Source: Maridesulfovibrio ferrireducens (lineage in GTDB: Bacteria; Desulfobacterota; Desulfovibrionia; Desulfovibrionales; Desulfovibrionaceae). From it: a stretch of 64,000 bases of DNA. The notes under the pieces were generated by a model. That model was not told the origin of the DNA. It ran no database searches and was given only the letters and a program-made list of their open reading frames with translations. Position numbers and translations under genes: made by a program. The DNA lies in assembly GCF_016342405.1 (NCBI RefSeq), contig NZ_JAEINN010000005.1, forward strand, positions 1 to 64,000, written 5' to 3'. How positions within the stretch are numbered: position 1 is the first letter of the stretch; each line of letters opens with the position of its first letter. Below are positions 60,600 to 64,000 of this stretch, piece by piece.

Positions 60600-61814
60600 A
60601 TGTCTGATATCCTTATATTCAGCGGCCTGTTCTGTCAGGCTGAATCAGTTGTTAAGCGCTTGCTTGATGATACAGGCTGTAGTCTGGTTACTGATTCGGA
60701 CTTGGTTTCAGAAGCTGCAAAGCTCAGTGGAATGACTGAAAAAACAATTTTGAAAGCTTTCTCCCCGAAGGCTTCGATCTTTAATAAATTCAGTCACGAA
60801 AAAGAAAGATCAGTGGCATGGCTTAGACTCGCTTTGGCCGAAAAGCTGGTTAAGGGCGAAGCTCTTCTTGTTTCAGGCTTTGTTTCTCAACTGCTTTCTC
60901 AGCCGATTTCTCATGTTCTCAAAGTCTGCATTATCGATGATGTCCAGAAGAGAATTGAAATCGCACGCAATGAAGAAGGCACTTCCGAAAAAGAAGCTGT
61001 AAAATTAATGCAGCACAACGATGAAGAAAAAACTGTATGGGTCAGAGAGCTTACCGGGAAAAAAGATCCTTGGACAAGCGCTCTATATGATATGGTTATC
61101 CCTGTCGGAAAAACCGGCGTTGATGAATCTGTCGCTCTTATTAAAGAGCAGCTTGGTAATGTAGCCGTTCAGGTTACAGATGAATCCAAGCTGGCTGCAC
61201 AGGACTTCCTGCTTGCTGCTAAAGTTGAAACCGCACTTGTTTCTAAGGGGCATAATGTCGAGGTTTCTGCCAAGGGCGGAACGGTTGTTCTCGCTATCAA
61301 TAAAAAGGTGCTGCTTGTTGATCGTCTTGAAAAAGAGTTGCGTGAAATAGCCGAGCCGCTTGATGGTGTTAACAGTGTTGAAGTTAAGTTCGGTAAGGAG
61401 TTTTATGCGGCTGATATTTATCGTCGCATGGATTTTGAACTGCCTTCAAGAGTTTTGCTTGTTGATGACGAGCGTGAATTTGTACAAACTTTATCTGAAA
61501 GACTTCTTATGCGTGATCTCGGTTCTCACGTTGTTTATGACGGTGAAGCCGCACTTGATCTCGTTAAGGATGATGAGCCTGAAGTTATGATTCTTGACCT
61601 CAAAATGCCCGGCATTGACGGTATTGAGGTTTTGCGCAGAGTTAAAACTACCAGACCTAATATTGAAGTTATTATCCTTACCGGACATGGTTCTGATCAG
61701 GATAAGAAAGTTTGTATGGAACTCGGAGCTTTTGCCTATTTGCATAAGCCTGTAGATATTGATGTTCTTAGTACAACACTTAAAGAAGCTTACGCAAAAA
61801 TTCGCGAAGTATAA
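60600..61814 (+). CDS. degenerate cytidylate-kinase-like protein fused to a receiver domain
   Basis: 404 aa. GTGGAGG is six bases before the ATG at 60600 (another ATG lies at 60597). Residues about 1-185 resemble the Cytidylate_kin2 family in layout, but the P-loop position reads IFSGLFCQAESVV with no GxxGxGK, so ATP binding is doubtful. Residues about 190-270 form a small alpha/beta BON-like linker. Residues 284-400 are a receiver with D333 in MILDLKMPGIDG. The gene lies between the SulP transporter and a histidine kinase. I infer that it is a phosphorylation-controlled scaffold or sensor. Confidence 0.75.
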   Translation: MSDILIFSGLFCQAESVVKRLLDDTGCSLVTDSDLVSEAAKLSGMTEKTILKAFSPKASIFNKFSHEKERSVAWLRLALAEKLVKGEALLVSGFVSQLLSQPISHVLKVCIIDDVQKRIEIARNEEGTSEKEAVKLMQHNDEEKTVWVRELTGKKDPWTSALYDMVIPVGKTGVDESVALIKEQLGNVAVQVTDESKLAAQDFLLAAKVETALVSKGHNVEVSAKGGTVVLAINKKVLLVDRLEKELREIAEPLDGVNSVEVKFGKEFYAADIYRRMDFELPSRVLLVDDEREFVQTLSERLLMRDLGSHVVYDGEAALDLVKDDEPEVMILDLKMPGIDGIEVLRRVKTTRPNIEVIILTGHGSDQDKKVCMELGAFAYLHKPVDIDVLSTTLKEAYAKIREV

Positions 61815-61836
61815 TTTAGTATATCCGGGGTAGGCC

Positions 61837-63570
61837 ATGTCATTAAAAGGACTTCTTCGACCGGAATTCTGGAAAGCGGATAAAAAATCTGCGGGACCAT
61901 ATAAGAGTTTATTTGATTACCAGCGCATTTGGCGTTTGTGTTTTGTAATTCTTGTTGTGGTCTCTCTGGTTCCGTTGTTCATCTTGGCCTTCATAGATTT
62001 TAATGTCACCCGGGTTGCTATTAATTCTGAAAATATGCTCAGGGGGGCGAGGACAACCTCCAATACCCGCCGGGCAGTCGCATACTTTCTGGAGGAGCGG
62101 AAATCAGCGTTACAGTTGATTGTACAACTGGACGATTTCCGCTCCTTTCAGCGAAAGGAGCGGCTGGCTGAAATGCTTAAGGCATTAAAGAACAGCTTCG
62201 GCGGGTTTATTGATCTGGGTATTATTGATGAAAACGGTAAGCAGCTTGCTTATGTAGGGCCGTATAATCTGGAGGGCAAAGACTACAAAGGACAAGCGTG
62301 GTTTAAGCAGGCTACCGATCAGGGAACATACATCAGTGATGTTTTTCTGGGATTTCGTGACAGCCCTCATCTAGTCATTGCCGTAAAACATTATACGGAT
62401 AATGATCATTACAAAATTTACCGGGCAACTCTGGATACAACCCAGTTCAACGGTATTCTTTCTTCTCTTGATTTATCGGAAGGGGCAGATGCTTTTCTGG
62501 TAAATAATGCAGGGATTATGCAGACTCCTTCCAAGTGGAACGGAGATGTTTTTTCAAAAATTTCGTTCTCTTTGCCGGAAAAATCATTCCGCACTAAGGT
62601 TGAAGAAATCCAAATTAAAAAAGATTTGTCTGCGATTGTCGGCTATGCGTATATTGAAGGAACTCCTTTCATTCTTATGGTTGTTAAGCCGGAAGCTGAA
62701 CTCATGGGAGCATGGCAAGGTTCCCGCGATACTCTCACATGGATATCTACTATCAGTGTGGCAGTGATTCTTTTGGTTATGTGGGCTGTTGCCTCTTATA
62801 TGGTTGAGCGTATGTACATGGCTGACATGACACGTTCAAAGTTGTTGCAGCAGATGGAACATCACAATCGCATGGCTTCAATTGGACGGCTTGCTGCCGG
62901 TGTTGCCCATGAAATTAATAATCCTCTTGCCATTATTAATGAGAAAGCAGGGTTATTAAAAGATTTGTTTACCTTCAATAAAGCATACGAGGTTGACGCG
63001 CGAGTCCTTGGTCTTGTTGATTCTGTGATAGCTTCAGTTGAACGATGCGGAAGGATTACTAAACGGTTGCTCGGATTTTCAAGGCAGGATGACGTTGAAC
63101 TCCGGCCCGTTTACCCTAAAAAAATAGTTGAGACCGTGCTTAGTTTTCTCAATAAGGAAGCCGAATATCGCAGTATTAATGTTTCGGTTGATGTCGAGAT
63201 TGGCATTTATGAAATTGTCACTGATAGAGGAAAACTTGAGCAGGTTCTGTTGAATCTGATAAGCAATGCTTTTCAGGCAATGAAAGATGGTGGGGCTTTG
63301 CAGGTAAAAGTTGCTCGTGCCGACAATAATAGAATTAACTTTTCGGTTAAAGATGATGGTTGCGGCATACCTGCAACAGATCTTAAACGGATATTTGAAC
63401 CTTTCTATTCTACTAAAAAACAAACAGGCGGGACCGGACTGGGGCTTTCTATAACATATGGACTTGTTCAGGATCTCGGTGGGCTGATGGTTGTTGAAAG
63501 TGAGCTTGGCATGGGAACTGAATTTCGTTTTTCACTTCCTGTGAATCCTATAGCTAAGGGAGAAAGCTAG
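61837..63570 (+). CDS. dCache sensor histidine kinase
   Basis: 577 aa. Transmembrane 1 is at about 33-53. A dCache-type periplasmic sensor (about 55-295) contains GFIDLGIIDENGKQLAYVGP and a second half AFLVNNAGIMQTP. Transmembrane 2 is at about 301-322, then directly HisKA with H358 in GVAHEINNPLAIINE and HATPase (NLISNAFQAM; GGTGLGLSIT). No HAMP or PAS is evident. It follows the kinase-receiver fusion by 22 bases and is followed two bases later by a receiver gene, so phosphate can pass to either receiver. Confidence 0.92.
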   Translation: MSLKGLLRPEFWKADKKSAGPYKSLFDYQRIWRLCFVILVVVSLVPLFILAFIDFNVTRVAINSENMLRGARTTSNTRRAVAYFLEERKSALQLIVQLDDFRSFQRKERLAEMLKALKNSFGGFIDLGIIDENGKQLAYVGPYNLEGKDYKGQAWFKQATDQGTYISDVFLGFRDSPHLVIAVKHYTDNDHYKIYRATLDTTQFNGILSSLDLSEGADAFLVNNAGIMQTPSKWNGDVFSKISFSLPEKSFRTKVEEIQIKKDLSAIVGYAYIEGTPFILMVVKPEAELMGAWQGSRDTLTWISTISVAVILLVMWAVASYMVERMYMADMTRSKLLQQMEHHNRMASIGRLAAGVAHEINNPLAIINEKAGLLKDLFTFNKAYEVDARVLGLVDSVIASVERCGRITKRLLGFSRQDDVELRPVYPKKIVETVLSFLNKEAEYRSINVSVDVEIGIYEIVTDRGKLEQVLLNLISNAFQAMKDGGALQVKVARADNNRINFSVKDDGCGIPATDLKRIFEPFYSTKKQTGGTGLGLSITYGLVQDLGGLMVVESELGMGTEFRFSLPVNPIAKGES

Positions 63571-63572
63571 AA

Positions 63573-63926
63573 ATGAGAATTTTACTTGTGGATGATGAAC
63601 TTGAGCTTGTTTCCGCTCTTGCAGAACGCCTTTCGTTTAGAGGTTTTGATGCGGACTGGGTTACTTCCGGCGAAGAAGCTATAGAAAAAGTAACTGAAAT
63701 TAAATATGACCTTGCAATACTTGATGTGAAAATGCCTCGTATCAGCGGACTTGAACTGCGCAAGGAGCTTGAGCAAATTTGTCCTGATCTTAAGTATATA
63801 TTCCTTTCCGGGCATGGTTCAGAAGCTGATTATAAAGAAGGGACTTCCGGAGCTGATTCTTATTTGATCAAACCGGTGAAGATTGAAGATCTTGTTGAAA
63901 AAATTAACATAGCTTTGGGTATTTAA
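63573..63926 (+). CDS. single-domain response regulator
   Basis: 117 aa receiver: VDDE pocket, phospho-acceptor D51 in LAILDVKMPRISG, Ser in FLSGHGSE and Lys in LIKPVKI. It starts two bases after the kinase stop. Likely the direct partner of the dCache kinase and possibly of the gene that follows. Confidence 0.9.
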   Translation: MRILLVDDELELVSALAERLSFRGFDADWVTSGEEAIEKVTEIKYDLAILDVKMPRISGLELRKELEQICPDLKYIFLSGHGSEADYKEGTSGADSYLIKPVKIEDLVEKINIALGI

Positions 63927-63948
63927 GATTTTTAGAGGGAGGGTATCA

Positions 63949-64000
63949 TGGGATCATCTGGAAATATTCAAGGTCGGGATGGGCTTTGCTTTTTTGGAAA
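63949..64000 (+). CDS. start of a gene cut by the window end, possibly a histidine kinase
   Basis: ATG at 63949 follows GAGGGAGGG at good spacing. Only 17 codons are visible, MGSSGNIQGRDGLCFFGK being the readable start. Small cytoplasmic histidine kinases in similar operons begin with a comparable stretch before the phospho-histidine region, but too little is present to be sure. Confidence 0.6.

Noticed and set aside
1-64000. CRISPR array, insertion sequence, prophage or integration site
   Set aside because: Reading through the window I found no regularly spaced direct repeats, transposase or integrase genes, or tRNA-end duplications.

Overview
The window looks like chromosomal DNA of a low-GC marine sulfate reducer of the Desulfovibrionaceae (Maridesulfovibrio or a close relative). 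This is an inference from gene style: many Cache/PAS chemoreceptors and histidine kinases, a FAD/Fe-S/CCG lactate-type dehydrogenase, a short-form isocitrate dehydrogenase and an OprP-type porin. I cannot confirm it without a database. Nearly the whole window is coding, most transcription units end in clear hairpin/T-run terminators, and I see no phage, insertion sequence, CRISPR array or rRNA.

Layout. 0-6.2 kb: an unknown small protein, a threonine aldolase, a metal ABC transporter pair (ATPase and permease, no binding protein) and a P3A-type proton ATPase. 6.3-17.5 kb: two large chemoreceptors, a DUF3592-like protein, a LysE exporter, a stand-alone receiver, GmhA, a GH3 lipoprotein and a PAS-PAS histidine kinase. 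17.5-19.3 kb: flagellin behind a good sigma-54 promoter and a long, structured, GGA-rich leader. 19.6-31.5 kb: isocitrate dehydrogenase, an RND efflux pair, an aminotransferase, the pabA-pabB-pabC folate operon, trpS, an M50 protease and tRNA-Trp. 31.7-38.9 kb: a receiver; a ubiquitin-like sulfur carrier, TtuA-type thiolase and glycosyltransferase operon; a metal-efflux unit (ArsR/CadC-like repressor, SO_0444-type permease and a 55-residue membrane protein); a porin; and an HPt-like protein.

39.0-50.9 kb is the most unusual part. Two divergent operons share one intergenic region. Each carries a periplasmic-binding-protein gene directly followed by a histidine kinase. The two binding proteins are paralogues, the two kinase sensor domains also resemble each other, and no ABC permease or ATPase is nearby. 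One arm adds a receiver, a GAF/HD-GYP c-di-GMP phosphodiesterase with an unusual insertion, and a MoCo-carrier-like protein. The other arm adds a PilZ-like membrane protein and a receiver-STAS protein. I read this as a duplicated small-molecule sensing system tied to c-di-GMP.

51.0-56.0 kb is an overlapping FAD/Fe-S dehydrogenase-ruvX-mltG operon. 56.3-57.5 kb is a class V aminotransferase. 57.7-64 kb starts with a TetR regulator whose palindromic operator sits on its predicted start site. It continues with a SulP anion transporter carrying a ~135-residue insertion, a degenerate cytidylate-kinase-like protein fused to a receiver, a dCache histidine kinase, a receiver, and the start of another gene cut by the window end.
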